A DNA stretch of 64,000 nucleotides from Comamonas sp. JUb58 (GCF_004364775.1 NZ_SOAL01000001.1:186001-250000); one strand, 5' to 3'; shown: positions 8,610 to 17,343, counted from the stretch's first letter. Program-made: numbers and translations. The notes: generated by a model not told the origin, from the letters alone.

Positions 8610-9274
8610 AAAGCAATCCTTGACATGGAAAGGGGGGTGATGCGCAGCAGCGCCTTGCGCTGCTGCAGCAAATGGTTGCGCATGGTCTGCTCGGCGGCAT
8701 CGGCGTCGCCGGTCAGCATCACGGCATAGATATCGAGGTGTTCCTGCAAACTGGCTTGCAGGCGGCCCGGCGCGCGCAGCTGGTGCAGCCGCGCCAGGCG
8801 CAAAATGCGGCGCAGATCGGCAATGGCCTGGGCCAGCCATCGGTTGTCGGCCAGGGTGATGAAGGCCTCGTGGATCTGGTGGTTCATGCGGTAGTAGGCC
8901 GCGATGTCGCCCGCCTCGGCGTAGTGGGTCAGCTGCTCGTGCATCACATCGAGCACGGCGCGGTCGGCGCTGCTGAGTTTCTTGGTGGCTTCGTAGGCGG
9001 CACGGCCTTCCAGCAAGGCGATGACCGGAAATATATCGTCCAGGTCGCGCTCGGTCACGGTCTCGACAAAGCAGCCGCGCCGGGGTTCATGGCGCAGCAG
9101 GCCTTCGGAGACCAGCAGCTTGAGGGCTTCACGCAGCGGCGTGCGTGAGACAGACAACTGGTCGCACAGCGCCTTTTCATCCAGCAGCTCGCCTGCGGCC
9201 AGGGTGCCGGCAAAGATCAGGTCGCGCACCTGGATCGCCACCGTGTCGTGCAAAGGCTGTCCGGCAATCGCCAT
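8606..9274 (-). CDS. matR: GntR-family (FCD) regulator of the malonate operon
   Basis: 222-residue regulator with an N-terminal winged helix (LCDQLSVSRTPLREALKLL) and a C-terminal all-helical FCD ligand domain with the metal/ligand histidines and acids (MNHQIHEAF, QEHLDIYAVM). It is the first gene of the malonate operon and overlaps matA by four bases, so it most likely senses malonate or malonyl-CoA and controls its own operon, as known MatR proteins do. A perfect 8-bp-arm palindrome lies 64-85 bases upstream. Confidence 0.9.
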   Translation of the reverse strand: MAIAGQPLHDTVAIQVRDLIFAGTLAAGELLDEKALCDQLSVSRTPLREALKLLVSEGLLRHEPRRGCFVETVTERDLDDIFPVIALLEGRAAYEATKKLSSADRAVLDVMHEQLTHYAEAGDIAAYYRMNHQIHEAFITLADNRWLAQAIADLRRILRLARLHQLRAPGRLQASLQEHLDIYAVMLTGDADAAEQTMRNHLLQQRKALLRITPLSMSRIAL

Positions 9275-9337
9275 CCGCTCACTCCTTGGTAAAAGCCGTT
9301 TTGCGCTAGAGCCAGCAGCCCAAAACGCAGTGCGTGC

Positions 9338-9359
9338 CTGTAATTATGAGAAATTACAG
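9338..9359. promoter_or_regulatory. Candidate MatR operator
   Basis: Inverted repeat CTGTAATT-N6-AATTACAG with perfect 8-base arms in the region upstream of the GntR-type gene. AT-rich arms with a short spacer are typical of GntR/FCD operators. Assignment to this regulator is by position only. Confidence 0.55.
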
Positions 9360-9444
9360 CGCATTTTGGCACCCGTGTTAATACCCAGTTCATAGCCCGC
9401 AACCACTGTTACCGGTGCAAACGCTCACCTCCGCCATTTTTGGC

Positions 9445-9479
9445 AAAAAAAGCAGGCACCGGTGCAACCGGGCCTGCTT
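9445..9479 (-). terminator. Terminator of the amino-acid ABC receptor gene
   Basis: On the minus strand an AAGCAGGC/GCCTGCTT stem is followed by seven T residues, 45 bases past the stop of the receptor gene at 9524. The loop contains CACCGGTGCAA, a sequence also found at 9409-9419. Confidence 0.75.
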
Positions 9480-9523
9480 GTGTCAGCGCTGGGGCCGTGG
9501 GCCCGCAGCGTCGGATGAAGTCC

Positions 9524-10312
9524 TCAGTCCTTGCCGTAAGGGTCAAAGTCAAAGTACTTGTCGGCAATCTTCTTGTAGCGGCCGTCTGCACGGATCGCGG
9601 CAATCGCATCGTTGAGCGACTTCTTCAGCTCGGGCTGGCCCTTGCGCATTGCAATGCTGGCGCCTTCGCCAAAGATCTTCTTGTCCACCAGGGTGTCGCT
9701 GACAAACTCAAAGTTCTGGCCTTCGGGCTTCTTCAAGAAGCCATAGGCAATTTCCACGCTGTCGGCCACCGAGCCATCGAGGCGGCCGGAGTTGATGTCC
9801 AGGTAGACAGGGTCACGGCCAGGGTAGGAGACCACATCCACGCCTGCGGGCTTGAGGTAAGTGAGTGCCCATTTCTCCTGGATGCTGGCCTTCAGCACGC
9901 CCATCTTCTTGCCCTTGAGCGATTCGGGGCCGGTGTACTTGAAGCCTTTGGGCATCACGATGCGGGCACCCGTGTGGTAGTACTTGTTGGTGAAGTCCAC
10001 GACACGCGCGCGGTCCTCGTTCTTGGCCATCGAGCTGATGATCACATCGTACTTCTTGGCCTGCAGACCGGGGATCATGCCGTCCCAGACCTGCTCGACA
10101 AACACGCACTTGCGCTTGATCTCCGCGCACAGCGCGTTGGCGATGTCGATATCGAAACCGGCGGGCTGGCCTGTGGGCAGCTTGTAGGTAAAGGGCTCGT
10201 AGCTCAGGTCCACAGCCACTTTCAGATCGGGCAAGGCCTGCTGCGCAGACACCGCTGCACTGCCCAGCATGCACACACCGGCCACCAGGCCCAGCACCAA
10301 TTTTCTTGTCAT
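9524..10312 (-). CDS. Periplasmic amino-acid-binding protein of an ABC transporter
   Basis: Family 3 extracellular solute-binding protein (262 residues). A start at 10312 gives a clean Sec signal peptide (MTRKLVLGLVAGVCMLGSAAVSAQQ) with a GGAGAG ribosome site in front. The mature part shows YEPFTYKLPTGQPAGFDIDI and AKNEDRARVVDFTNKYYHTG, typical of basic amino-acid receptors of the ArgT/HisJ type. Permease and ATPase genes are not adjacent, so the receptor stands alone here. Ligand class (lysine/arginine/ornithine/histidine) is inferred from these motifs only. Confidence 0.9.
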   Translation of the reverse strand: MTRKLVLGLVAGVCMLGSAAVSAQQALPDLKVAVDLSYEPFTYKLPTGQPAGFDIDIANALCAEIKRKCVFVEQVWDGMIPGLQAKKYDVIISSMAKNEDRARVVDFTNKYYHTGARIVMPKGFKYTGPESLKGKKMGVLKASIQEKWALTYLKPAGVDVVSYPGRDPVYLDINSGRLDGSVADSVEIAYGFLKKPEGQNFEFVSDTLVDKKIFGEGASIAMRKGQPELKKSLNDAIAAIRADGRYKKIADKYFDFDPYGKD

Positions 10313-10333
10313 ATCGTCCACTCTCCGCTCAGG

Positions 10334-10376
10334 CAAAAAACAAAACCGCTGTGCCAGATGAACCCGGCACAGCGGC
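10334..10376 (-). terminator. Terminator of lgt
   Basis: CCGCTGTGCC/GGCACAGCGG stem with an 10-base loop; on the minus strand it is followed by TTTTGTTTTTT. It lies 40 bases past the lgt stop. Confidence 0.8.
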
Positions 10377-10415
10377 TGATCAGTATAGCCCTATAAAACC
10401 AGGGATATAAGCGGT

Positions 10416-11237
10416 TTAGGACGTAGCAAGCACCGGTTGGCTGCGGCCCCGGTTCCAGAGGTAGATGCCCAGCAGCACCATCGGCAGGCTGAGCCACTGG
10501 CCCATGCTCAGGTTCAGCGACAGCAGACCCAGGAAGTCATCGGGCTCGCGGAAGTATTCGGCAATGAAGCGCAGCAGGCCATAGCCGATCAGGAAGACAC
10601 CGGCCACCTGGCCCTCACCACGCTGCTTGCGCGAGTACAACCACATGATGACGAAGAGCAGCACGCCTTCGAGCAGGAACTGGTAGATCTGCGAGGGGTG
10701 GCGCGGCAGCATCGAGCCGCTTTGCGGAAACACCATGCCCCAGGGCAGATCGGGGCTGGAGAAGCGGCCCCAGAGCTCGCCATTGATGAAGTTGCCCACG
10801 CGGCCCGATGCCAGACCCAGCGGAATGCAGGGCGCGACAAAATCGGCCACCTGCAGCCAGGGCCGGCCCTTGAGCTTGGCAAACAGCACCATGGACACAA
10901 TCACGCCCACCAGGCCGCCATGGAAGCTCATGCCCCCCTGCCAGACCGCCAGGATCTCTAGCGGGTTGCTGAGGTAGTAGCCGGGTTTGTAGAACAGGCA
11001 GTAGCCCAGGCGGCCACCGACGATGACCCCGAGCACGCCATAGAACAGGATGTCCTCGACATCCTTGCGCTGCCAGCGCGTGGGCGTGGTGACCGAGGCA
11101 AAAGGCTGGTCCTTGAGGCGGCGAATGCCCAGGAACAGGAACAGGCCAAAGGCGACCAGATAGGTCAGGCCATACCAGTGCACGGCCAGCGGGCCGAGCT
11201 TGATGGCAATCGGGTCAAATTGGGGATACATCAGCAT
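10416..11237 (-). CDS. lgt: Prolipoprotein diacylglyceryl transferase
   Basis: Inner-membrane enzyme that attaches diacylglycerol to the lipobox cysteine of prolipoproteins, the first step of lipoprotein maturation. About 273 residues with seven predicted membrane spans. The Lgt signature [14 protein letters not shown] and the essential HGGLVGV motif are present, and the C-terminal REPDDFLG region is typical. The start MLMYPQFDP at 11237 is chosen because this is where the family usually begins; an in-frame frame extends to 11291. At least three lipoproteins in this window (bamC, the alanine-rich protein, the SYLF protein) would be its clients. Confidence 0.95.
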   Translation of the reverse strand: MLMYPQFDPIAIKLGPLAVHWYGLTYLVAFGLFLFLGIRRLKDQPFASVTTPTRWQRKDVEDILFYGVLGVIVGGRLGYCLFYKPGYYLSNPLEILAVWQGGMSFHGGLVGVIVSMVLFAKLKGRPWLQVADFVAPCIPLGLASGRVGNFINGELWGRFSSPDLPWGMVFPQSGSMLPRHPSQIYQFLLEGVLLFVIMWLYSRKQRGEGQVAGVFLIGYGLLRFIAEYFREPDDFLGLLSLNLSMGQWLSLPMVLLGIYLWNRGRSQPVLATS

Positions 11238-11447
11238 GGCAGGCATTGTGCCGCAGTTCGCAGCGGGCAGCGCCAAGCCGGGCCGCGCCACAGGACTTAC
11301 CCGCGCCCATGCGCATTCAATTACACAATCGATATCAACCGATCACCCGAAAATTTACGTCAAATTAACCAAATAACCAAGACAAAACATTCAAAATGAC
11401 CAAACATGAAACGTGTTTGCGATCAATATGACAGCGATGGCTTCTGA

Positions 11448-11460
11448 GCGCGCTATACTG
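11448..11460 (+). promoter_or_regulatory. Possible -10 box upstream of dapA
   Basis: TATACT occurs at about 11453-11458, some 60 bases before the dapA ATG, in an otherwise featureless 283-base gap between the divergent lgt and dapA. No good -35 at 16-18 bases was found, so this is a weak call. Confidence 0.3.
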
Positions 11461-11520
11461 CCAGCGGCGGTAGCAGTCCAGCCACCGCTAGAATCTTCCA
11501 TCCAGCTTCCAATCCACGCT

Positions 11521-12417
11521 ATGACTTCCACCAGTGTTCCATTGACCGGTAGTATTGTTGCCCTGATCACCCCCCTGCATGCCGATGGCAGCGTGGACTA
11601 TGCAAGCCTGCGAAAACTGATCGACTGGCATATCGCCGAAGGCACCAACTGCATCGGCGTGGTGGGCACCACGGGCGAGTCGCCCACGGTCACCGTTGAA
11701 GAGCACATGGAGATCATCCGTGTCTCCGTCGAGCAGGCCAACAAGCGCGTGCCCATCATGGCCGGCTGCGGTGCCAACTCCACCCACGAAGCCATCACCC
11801 TGGCCAAGTACGCCAAGAGCGTGGGCGCAGACAGCCAGCTCCAGGTCGTGCCCTACTACAACAAGCCGACCCAGGAAGGCCAGTTCCAGCACTTCAAGGC
11901 GATTGCCGAAGAGGTTGGCGACCTGCCGATCTTCCTCTACAACGTCCCCGGCCGCAGCGTGGCCGACATGCAGCACGACACCGTGCTGCGCCTGGCCGAA
12001 GTGCCCGGCATCGTCGGCATCAAGGAAGCCACCGGCAACATCGAACGCGCGCAGTGGCTGATCAAGGATGCGCCTGCCGGCTTTGGCATCTACTCGGGCG
12101 ATGACCCCACCGCCGTGGCCCTGATGCTGTGCGGCGGACATGGCAATGTCAGCGTCACCGCCAACATCGCGCCACGCCTGATGAGCCAGCTATGCCAGGC
12201 GGCAATTGCCAAGGATGTTGGTCGGGCTATGGAAATTCAGAATAAACTGCTGCCGCTGCATAAAGCCCTCTTCTTGGAGGCCAACCCCATTCCGGTAAAG
12301 TGGGCGGCGAACAAGATGGGCCTGTGTGGCCCGACCCTGCGCCTGCCGATGACCGAGCTTTCCGCCGGTCTGCATGGCACGGTGGAAGCTGCGATGCGCG
12401 GAGCCTCCCTGCTCTAA
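11521..12417 (+). CDS. dapA: 4-hydroxy-tetrahydrodipicolinate synthase
   Basis: Cytoplasmic class I aldolase that condenses pyruvate with aspartate semialdehyde in lysine and diaminopimelate synthesis. 298 residues. The start [20 protein letters not shown] at 11521 gives the family length; the frame upstream to 11413 is not typical. The threonine motif [11 protein letters not shown], the tyrosine motif [17 protein letters not shown] and the Schiff-base lysine IKEATG are all present. It is followed 39 bases later by bamC, the usual dapA-bamC (dapX) order in Proteobacteria. Confidence 0.96.
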   Translation: MTSTSVPLTGSIVALITPLHADGSVDYASLRKLIDWHIAEGTNCIGVVGTTGESPTVTVEEHMEIIRVSVEQANKRVPIMAGCGANSTHEAITLAKYAKSVGADSQLQVVPYYNKPTQEGQFQHFKAIAEEVGDLPIFLYNVPGRSVADMQHDTVLRLAEVPGIVGIKEATGNIERAQWLIKDAPAGFGIYSGDDPTAVALMLCGGHGNVSVTANIAPRLMSQLCQAAIAKDVGRAMEIQNKLLPLHKALFLEANPIPVKWAANKMGLCGPTLRLPMTELSAGLHGTVEAAMRGASLL

Positions 12418-12456
12418 AGCAATCCTCTGCGCGTTGCCTCTGTTAAGGATTTGAAC

Positions 12457-13563
12457 GTGAATTCCCTCGTAAAACTCAGCTTGCTGAGCCTGTCTGTCAC
12501 TTTGGCCGCTTGCAGTACCGGCAATATTCTCGAAGGCGACAAGATCGACTACAAAGGCGCCACCAAGGGCCCGACGCTGGAGGTGCCTCCGGACCTGACC
12601 CAGCTGTCCAAGGACTCGCGCTATGTGGTGCCTGGCGGCACGGTATCGGCTGCGGCCTACCAGGTGCAAAAGGACGCCGCGCCCAAGGGCACGGCCAATA
12701 CCGCCGCTTCGCAGATTGGCGACGTGCAGATTGAGCGCGATGGCAACCAGCGCTGGCTGGTCATCGATCGCCCCGCAGACAAGGTCTGGGAACCGGTCAA
12801 GGACTTCTGGCAGGAAAGCGGCTTTGCGCTGACCATCGAGCGTCCCGATATCGGCATCATGGAAACCGACTGGGCTGAAAACCGCGCCAAGCTGCCGCAG
12901 GATTTCATCCGCCGCTCCATCGGCAAGGTGTTTGACTCGATCTACTCGACCGGTGAGCAGGACAAGTTCCGCACCCGCATCGAGCGCCGCCCTGATGGCA
13001 AGTCCGAAATCTATGTCAGCCACCGCGGCATGGAAGAGGTCTATTCCAACAAGGAAAAGGACAGCACCATCTGGCAGCCCCGCAAGGCCGATCCCGAGCT
13101 GGAAACGGAATTCCTGCGCCGCATCATGGTCAAGCTGGGCGTGAGCGAAGAGCAGTCCAAGGCGATTGCGGCTGCGCCGTTGGCCCCTGTCAGCACCTCC
13201 AAGATTGCTACCGCTGCCGATGGCTCGCCGGTGCTGCAGGTCAGCGATCCGTTCGACCGCACCTGGCGCCGCGTGGGCCTGGCGCTGGACCGCACCGGCT
13301 TCACCGTCGAGGACCGCGACCGCAGCCAAGGCGTCTACTTCGTGCGCTACATCGACCCGACCGATCTGAACAAGAAGCCCGATGGTTTCTTTGCCAAGAT
13401 CTTCAACCGCAACCCGGATGCACCGGACCCGATCAAGTACCGCATCCAGGTCAAGAGCGAGGCCAACAGCAGCAATGTCAGCGTGCTCAACGAGAGCGGC
13501 AAGGCCGACACCACGGCGAATGCCCAGCGCATTCTGAAGGTGCTGGCAGACGACATGAAGTGA
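12457..13563 (+). CDS. bamC: Outer-membrane assembly lipoprotein BamC
   Basis: Lipoprotein subunit of the BAM complex that inserts beta-barrel proteins in the outer membrane. 368 residues. A GTG start at 12457 is chosen because AAGGA ends 7 bases before it; the TTG at 12451 is too close. The signal peptide ends in the lipobox LAAC. The unstructured N-terminal segment with LEVPPDLTQL, which in BamC binds BamD, is clear, followed by two helix-grip domains (about residues 90-215 and 245-365). It is probably cotranscribed with dapA. Confidence 0.93.
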   Translation: MNSLVKLSLLSLSVTLAACSTGNILEGDKIDYKGATKGPTLEVPPDLTQLSKDSRYVVPGGTVSAAAYQVQKDAAPKGTANTAASQIGDVQIERDGNQRWLVIDRPADKVWEPVKDFWQESGFALTIERPDIGIMETDWAENRAKLPQDFIRRSIGKVFDSIYSTGEQDKFRTRIERRPDGKSEIYVSHRGMEEVYSNKEKDSTIWQPRKADPELETEFLRRIMVKLGVSEEQSKAIAAAPLAPVSTSKIATAADGSPVLQVSDPFDRTWRRVGLALDRTGFTVEDRDRSQGVYFVRYIDPTDLNKKPDGFFAKIFNRNPDAPDPIKYRIQVKSEANSSNVSVLNESGKADTTANAQRILKVLADDMK

Positions 13564-13600
13564 TGCCCTGCACGGCCTCTTGGGCCGTGACCAGCCTCCC

Positions 13601-13630
13601 AAGCCACTGCGCCTGCGCAGTGGCTTTTTT
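13601..13630 (+). terminator. Terminator after bamC
   Basis: AAGCCACTGCG-cct-GCGCAGTGGCTTTTTT: an 11-base-pair stem followed by T6, 37 bases past the bamC stop. Confidence 0.92.
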
Positions 13631-13712
13631 CATGGGCGCGGAATGAGGATGCCAAAAGGCATAGGCCGCAGCGGCGGACTACCGATCCCCACCCTCAACC
13701 CTTCGCCCAAAC

Positions 13713-13737
13713 AAAAAGCCCGTGCAAAGCACGGGCT
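13713..13737 (-). terminator. Terminator of the alanine-rich lipoprotein gene
   Basis: On the minus strand AGCCCGTGC-ttt-GCACGGGCT is followed by a T5 run, 56 bases beyond the gene's stop. Confidence 0.88.
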
Positions 13738-13793
13738 CGTTCAGGCAAGTCTGCAGTGCAGGCCCGGTAGCGACCAGGCCAGCAACTCAGCGC

Positions 13794-14189
13794 TTACTTG
13801 CTCACCGATTCCTTGGCAGCGGTAGCAGCGTTGGATGCAGCGTCAGCAGCCGACTTGGCAGCATCTGCAGCAGCGGCGCCAGCGTCCTTGGCGGCGTCAG
13901 CAGCGTTGTGGGCAGCGTCCTTGGTGGCGTCAGCAGCATTGCCGGCAGCTTCCTTGGTAGCGTCAGCAGCCTTCGAAGCAGCAGCGCTGGCATCAGCAGC
14001 AGCGTCCTTGGCAGCATCAGCAGCAGCGTTGGCGGCGTCCTTGGCAGCTTCAACAGCAGGTGCGGGTGCAGGTGCTGGCGCTTCCACAGGCGCAGGTGCT
14101 GGTGCGGGCACAGCAGCTTCTTCCTTCTTGCCGCAAGCAGCCAGAGCAACAGCAGCCATCAACGATGCGATAACCAGGGATTTCTTCAT
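13794..14189 (-). CDS. Alanine-rich repetitive lipoprotein
   Basis: 131-residue protein of unknown role. The start at 14189 gives a lipoprotein signal MKKSLVIASLMAAVALAAC with lipobox LAAC and GKKEE after the cysteine. Residues about 25-45 are a Pro-Ala linker (APAPAPVEAPAPAPAPA). The rest is built from near-repeats of the type AADAAKDA and KAADATKEA, which predict one long amphipathic helix with Ala faces and regular Lys/Asp pairs, resembling LEA-like or Lpp-like stalks. A periplasmic spacer or stress-protective role is possible but not shown. It stands alone with its own terminator. Confidence 0.82.
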   Translation of the reverse strand: MKKSLVIASLMAAVALAACGKKEEAAVPAPAPAPVEAPAPAPAPAVEAAKDAANAAADAAKDAAADASAAASKAADATKEAAGNAADATKDAAHNAADAAKDAGAAAADAAKSAADAASNAATAAKESVSK

Positions 14190-14388
14190 TTCGGTATTCC
14201 TAACGACGGTGGATTCTTGTGGAACGGGCCAGAGCAAGCAAAGCGCTCAGGCCAAGGGTGCGTAGCACAAAGTAATAACGCCTTAGCGTCTGAAATGAAT
14301 TATAGGGATTACCCGGGCTGCATGCCTATGCTAACAGCCCCCGCAACGTTGCCGGCCAGCAACGAAAGACACGGTTGTCAACAATGGC

Positions 14389-14913
14389 CTACAAACCCAG
14401 CACCGTCGCGGCAAAGTCCGGGGTGCTGGCCGAGCGAATCCACTCCTGCAATCGCTCGCCCAAGGGCACGATGGCACTGCGCTCGGCGCTGGCTACGCCC
14501 ACGCAGCGCTCCACGTCCAGGCGCTGCACGGCCCACTGGGGCGACCACAGCGCGCTGGGGATCTGTGCCACATCGCGGCTCAGCAGCCGGCGGCACTGCA
14601 GGCGGTGGTCCCAGGTCTTGCGCCATTGCACCCAGCGCGGGTGGCGCTGTACCAGCCGGTCAAAGCGTTGCGCCAGCACCGTCATCTGCCCGCCCTTGCG
14701 CGCCCACAGGTGCAGCAGCTCCACCGCATCGGCACTGCCCCAGGCCCAGTCGGCAAAATCCGCATCGGCCACGGTGATCTGGCGCCAGCCCTGCGTGGCC
14801 GCCTGCTGCAGAAAATACTGCAGTTGCGCATCAAAGGCTGCCCGGCCCTCAAAGCGGCCGCTCATCCCTTCGGCGGGCTGCCAGGCAGAGGGTGCGGGGC
14901 CGGCGCTGTCCAT
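14389..14913 (-). CDS. Conserved hypothetical protein coupled to the RoxA-like oxygenase gene
   Basis: 174-residue protein with no family I can name. The ATG at 14913 overlaps the stop of the upstream oxygenase gene as TGATG, so the two are translationally coupled, and this fixes the start. The protein is soluble, without signal or membrane segments. It has many tryptophans and histidine/arginine clusters (FADWAWGSADAVELLHLWAR, RHPRWVQWRKTWDHRL) and an acidic end. The layout suggests a small alpha/beta domain acting on nucleic acid or ribosomes with its partner, but that is inference. Confidence 0.75.
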   Translation of the reverse strand: MDSAGPAPSAWQPAEGMSGRFEGRAAFDAQLQYFLQQAATQGWRQITVADADFADWAWGSADAVELLHLWARKGGQMTVLAQRFDRLVQRHPRWVQWRKTWDHRLQCRRLLSRDVAQIPSALWSPQWAVQRLDVERCVGVASAERSAIVPLGERLQEWIRSASTPDFAATVLGL

Positions 14914-16064
14914 CACTGCGGTACCGCGTGGGCCCAGCCGTCCTCGCACCACTGCGACAGCAGCTGCAAGGCATCGTCGCTGGCACCGCTGATATCGCGG
15001 CGGTCCAGGTGGCGGCCATCGGCCAGCTTCTTCATCAAGCTGAAGTCACGGCCAGCGGCGCAGTAGCTTTCACCATTGATGAACACATGCTGCTCGTCAT
15101 ACATCATGCGGGTCTTGCGGTCCAGCGCCACGGCTTCGAGCATCGCGGGCGAATCCTCGGGCTCGAACCAGACATTGGCCTTGGGCTCGGTCAGCGACTC
15201 GCCCAGCGCGCGGGCCAGCGCCAAAGGCTCGGCCAGGCGTTTTTCGATGGCGGCACGGGCAAAGTCCAGCATCGCGGGCGGAATGGCGCCAGGCGCCTGC
15301 ACCGCCGTCTGCTTGGGGTCCTGGTAGATCGGCGAGGCGGCCTTGGCGTTGACGTCGCCATCCATCTCGTCGCTCTCGGACATGCGCATCAGCAGCTCGC
15401 CGGCCAGCTCCTGCTGCGCGGGGGAGCGGAAGCCGATCGAGTAGGTCATACACTCGCCTTCGGCCACGCCGTCATGCGCATAGCGCGGCGGCAGGTAGAG
15501 CATGTCGCCGGGCTCCAGCACATACTCCTCCTGGGCTTCGAACTCGGCCAGGATCTTGAGCGGAATGCCTTCCTTCAGCGCCAGGTTCTTTTGCTTGCCG
15601 ATGCGCCAGCGGCGCTTGCCATGGGCTTGCAGCAGGAACACGTCATAGCTGTCGAAATGCGGGCCCACGCCGCCGCCATCGCTGGCATAGCTCACCATCA
15701 GGTCATCCAGGCGCGCGGCAGGCACAAAGGCAAAGCGCTGCAGCAGTGCATGGGCAGCATCGCTGTGCAGATCCAGGCCCTGCAGCAGCAAGGTCCACTC
15801 TGGCGTCTTCAGCGAGGGGATGGCGCGGCGGCTGAACGGGCCGTGCTTGACGCTCCAGGCGCCCGCCTTGTGCTGGATGAGGCGCGATTCCACGCCCTCC
15901 TCGCCGGCCAGCTCAAACAGCTGGGCGCGCGGCAGCGGCAGCTGCAGGTCCTTCCAGTCGCTGACGGCACCGCGCACCAGCAGCGGCTTTTTCTGCCAGT
16001 AACGGCGCATGAACTGGGCCGGAGAGATGCCCCCCAGCAGAGGCAGTGCTTGTTCGATTTGCAT
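14913..16064 (-). CDS. roxA: RoxA/YcfD-like JmjC cupin oxygenase (ribosomal protein arginine hydroxylase)
   Basis: 383-residue 2-oxoglutarate/Fe(II)-dependent oxygenase. E. coli YcfD (RoxA) hydroxylates an arginine of ribosomal protein L16. The catalytic HxD is visible in GVGPHFDSYDVFLLQ, followed by HGKRRWRIG; the second half has the double-stranded beta-helix LEPGDMLYLPPRYAHDG with a later histidine, the third iron ligand. N-terminal FMRRYWQKKPLLVRGA is the family's usual entry. Start at 16064 (MQIEQALPLL). It is divergent from slyD with a 53-base gap and is coupled to the unknown gene downstream. Confidence 0.9.
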   Translation of the reverse strand: MQIEQALPLLGGISPAQFMRRYWQKKPLLVRGAVSDWKDLQLPLPRAQLFELAGEEGVESRLIQHKAGAWSVKHGPFSRRAIPSLKTPEWTLLLQGLDLHSDAAHALLQRFAFVPAARLDDLMVSYASDGGGVGPHFDSYDVFLLQAHGKRRWRIGKQKNLALKEGIPLKILAEFEAQEEYVLEPGDMLYLPPRYAHDGVAEGECMTYSIGFRSPAQQELAGELLMRMSESDEMDGDVNAKAASPIYQDPKQTAVQAPGAIPPAMLDFARAAIEKRLAEPLALARALGESLTEPKANVWFEPEDSPAMLEAVALDRKTRMMYDEQHVFINGESYCAAGRDFSLMKKLADGRHLDRRDISGASDDALQLLSQWCEDGWAHAVPQ

Positions 16065-16117
16065 GGTTTTCTCGGTGATCCTCTGGGCGCCCGGGCCCAA
16101 ACTGCGACAATTGTCCT

Positions 16118-16642
16118 ATGGAAATCACTGATCAATGCGTGGTCGCACTGACCTGGACGCTGAAAGACACTTTGGGCGAGACCCTGGACGTGCTCGACGA
16201 GCCCGTCGAATTCCTCGTCGGAGGCCAGGATTTGCTGGCCCGCGTGGAGCAGGCGCTGCAAGGCCATACCGTCGGTAGCCGTGTGCAGCTGCACCTGGAG
16301 CCCGAAGACGCCTTTGGCGATTACGACGAGGAAAAGGTCTTCCTCGAAGCGCGCTCGCTCTTCCCACCGGATCTGGAAGAAGGCATGACCATCGAAGGCC
16401 ATGCACTGCCCCAGGGGACCAACCCCGATGCGCCACGCGACATGATCTACACCGTCACCGAACTCTACCCCGAGCATGTGGTGCTGGACGGCAACCACCC
16501 GCTGGCCGGCATCGCCATTCGCCTGGACATTCAAGTGGCTGGCGTGCGCGAGGCGACCGAAGAAGAAATTGGCACGGGCACCTGCGGCACCGGCTTCTTC
16601 CGCGTGCAACCCCAGGCGCCAGGCAACAACCTGCTGCACTGA
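16118..16642 (+). CDS. slyD: SlyD-like FKBP-type peptidyl-prolyl isomerase
   Basis: 174-residue cytoplasmic prolyl isomerase and chaperone. The FKBP half-domains surround an insert-in-flap chaperone domain (LEPEDAFGDYDEEKVF...). The strand VVLDGNHPLAGIAIRLDIQV is the conserved C-terminal FKBP signature of SlyD. The histidine/cysteine-rich metal-binding tail of E. coli SlyD is missing; only a short end with GTGTCGTGFF remains, so nickel delivery is less likely. It is followed by a good terminator. Confidence 0.93.
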   Translation: MEITDQCVVALTWTLKDTLGETLDVLDEPVEFLVGGQDLLARVEQALQGHTVGSRVQLHLEPEDAFGDYDEEKVFLEARSLFPPDLEEGMTIEGHALPQGTNPDAPRDMIYTVTELYPEHVVLDGNHPLAGIAIRLDIQVAGVREATEEEIGTGTCGTGFFRVQPQAPGNNLLH

Positions 16643-16693
16643 GCACGGCGCTGGCCGCATCTGCGACCAGACGGCCAGCAAGCACCCCAGACC

Positions 16694-16720
16694 AAGGCCA
16701 TCCTCCGTGATGGCCTTTTT
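16694..16720 (+). terminator. Terminator after slyD
   Basis: AAGGCCATC-ctccgt-GATGGCCTTTTT: 9-base-pair stem and T5 run, just before the GbsR-type gene's promoter region. Confidence 0.9.
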
Positions 16721-16733
16721 CATGGCCCCTTAA

Positions 16734-16751
16734 TTTCTGTATTGACAGAAA
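16734..16751. promoter_or_regulatory. GbsR-type operator, site 1
   Basis: Perfect inverted repeat TTTCTGT-ATTG-ACAGAAA. It contains the -35 box TTGACA (16743-16748), which is followed after 16 bases by TAGAAT, so a bound repressor would cover the promoter of the regulator gene. The same palindrome recurs at 17390-17407 before the next operon. Confidence 0.82.
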
Positions 16752-16770
16752 TAAATGAAGCCCTAGAATT
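16743..16770 (+). promoter_or_regulatory. Promoter of the GbsR-type regulator
   Basis: TTGACA (-35), 16-base spacer, TAGAAT (-10) about 10 bases before the ATG at 16777. The -35 overlaps operator site 1. A start site this near to the ATG would give a leaderless or very short-leader mRNA. Confidence 0.6.
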
Positions 16771-16776
16771 CAACCC

Positions 16777-17337
16777 ATGCAAATGACCGACATCCAACAA
16801 CAATTTGTGCTGCACTGGGGCGAGATGGGATCCATGTGGGGCGTCAACCGCACGGTCTCGCAGATCCATGCGCTGCTGTTTGTGCTGGGCAAGCCGCTCA
16901 ATGCCGAGCAGCTGAGCGAGACCTTGAACGTGGCGCGCTCCAATGTCAGCAACAGCCTGAAGGAGCTGCAATCCTGGCAGCTGGTGCGGGTCACGCATGT
17001 GCTGGGCGACCGGCGCGACTATTTCGAGACCAGTGTCGATGTCTGGGAGCTGCTGCGCACCATCGTGCGAGAGCGCAAGGAGCGGGAGTTTGATCCCACC
17101 ACCCGCCTGCTGCAGTCCTTGGTCAACAGCCCCGACTTTGCCCGAGAAAGCCCTGATGGCCAGGACCGCATCATGGCGACCCTGGAGCTGATGCAAAAGC
17201 TGGGCGCCTGGAGCGACGAGATGCTGCGCCTATCGCCCGCCACCCTGGACAAGATCCTGACCCTGGGCGCAACCGTGCAGCGCTTTGTGCGCGGTAGCCC
17301 GGCCGCACAGGAGCCCGAGGCACTGAGCAAGCCCTGA
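16777..17337 (+). CDS. GbsR/MarR-family transcriptional regulator
   Basis: 186-residue winged-helix regulator of the GbsR type. The N-terminus (FVLHWGEMGSMWGVNRTVSQIHALLF) and the recognition helix region (LSETLNVARSNVSNSLKELQ) are typical, followed by LVRVTHVLGDRRDYFET, the wing shared by GbsR proteins. A C-terminal helical region serves dimerisation. The identical palindromes before this gene and before the DCC/SDR/DoxX-like operon suggest that it represses both. The inducer is unknown; GbsR of Bacillus senses choline, but nothing here points to choline. Confidence 0.88.
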   Translation: MQMTDIQQQFVLHWGEMGSMWGVNRTVSQIHALLFVLGKPLNAEQLSETLNVARSNVSNSLKELQSWQLVRVTHVLGDRRDYFETSVDVWELLRTIVRERKEREFDPTTRLLQSLVNSPDFARESPDGQDRIMATLELMQKLGAWSDEMLRLSPATLDKILTLGATVQRFVRGSPAAQEPEALSKP

Positions 17338-17343
17338 GAACAC

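Noticed and set aside
9409..9467. Direct repeat CACCGGTGCAA near the end of the amino-acid receptor gene as an operator pair
   Set aside because: One copy lies in the terminator loop, the other between convergent or divergent ends without a promoter; coincidence is likely.
13798..14265. Plus-strand Ala/Ser-rich frame opposite the alanine-rich lipoprotein
   Set aside because: Mirror image of the repetitive GC-rich gene; the minus-strand frame has a lipobox, ribosome site and terminator.
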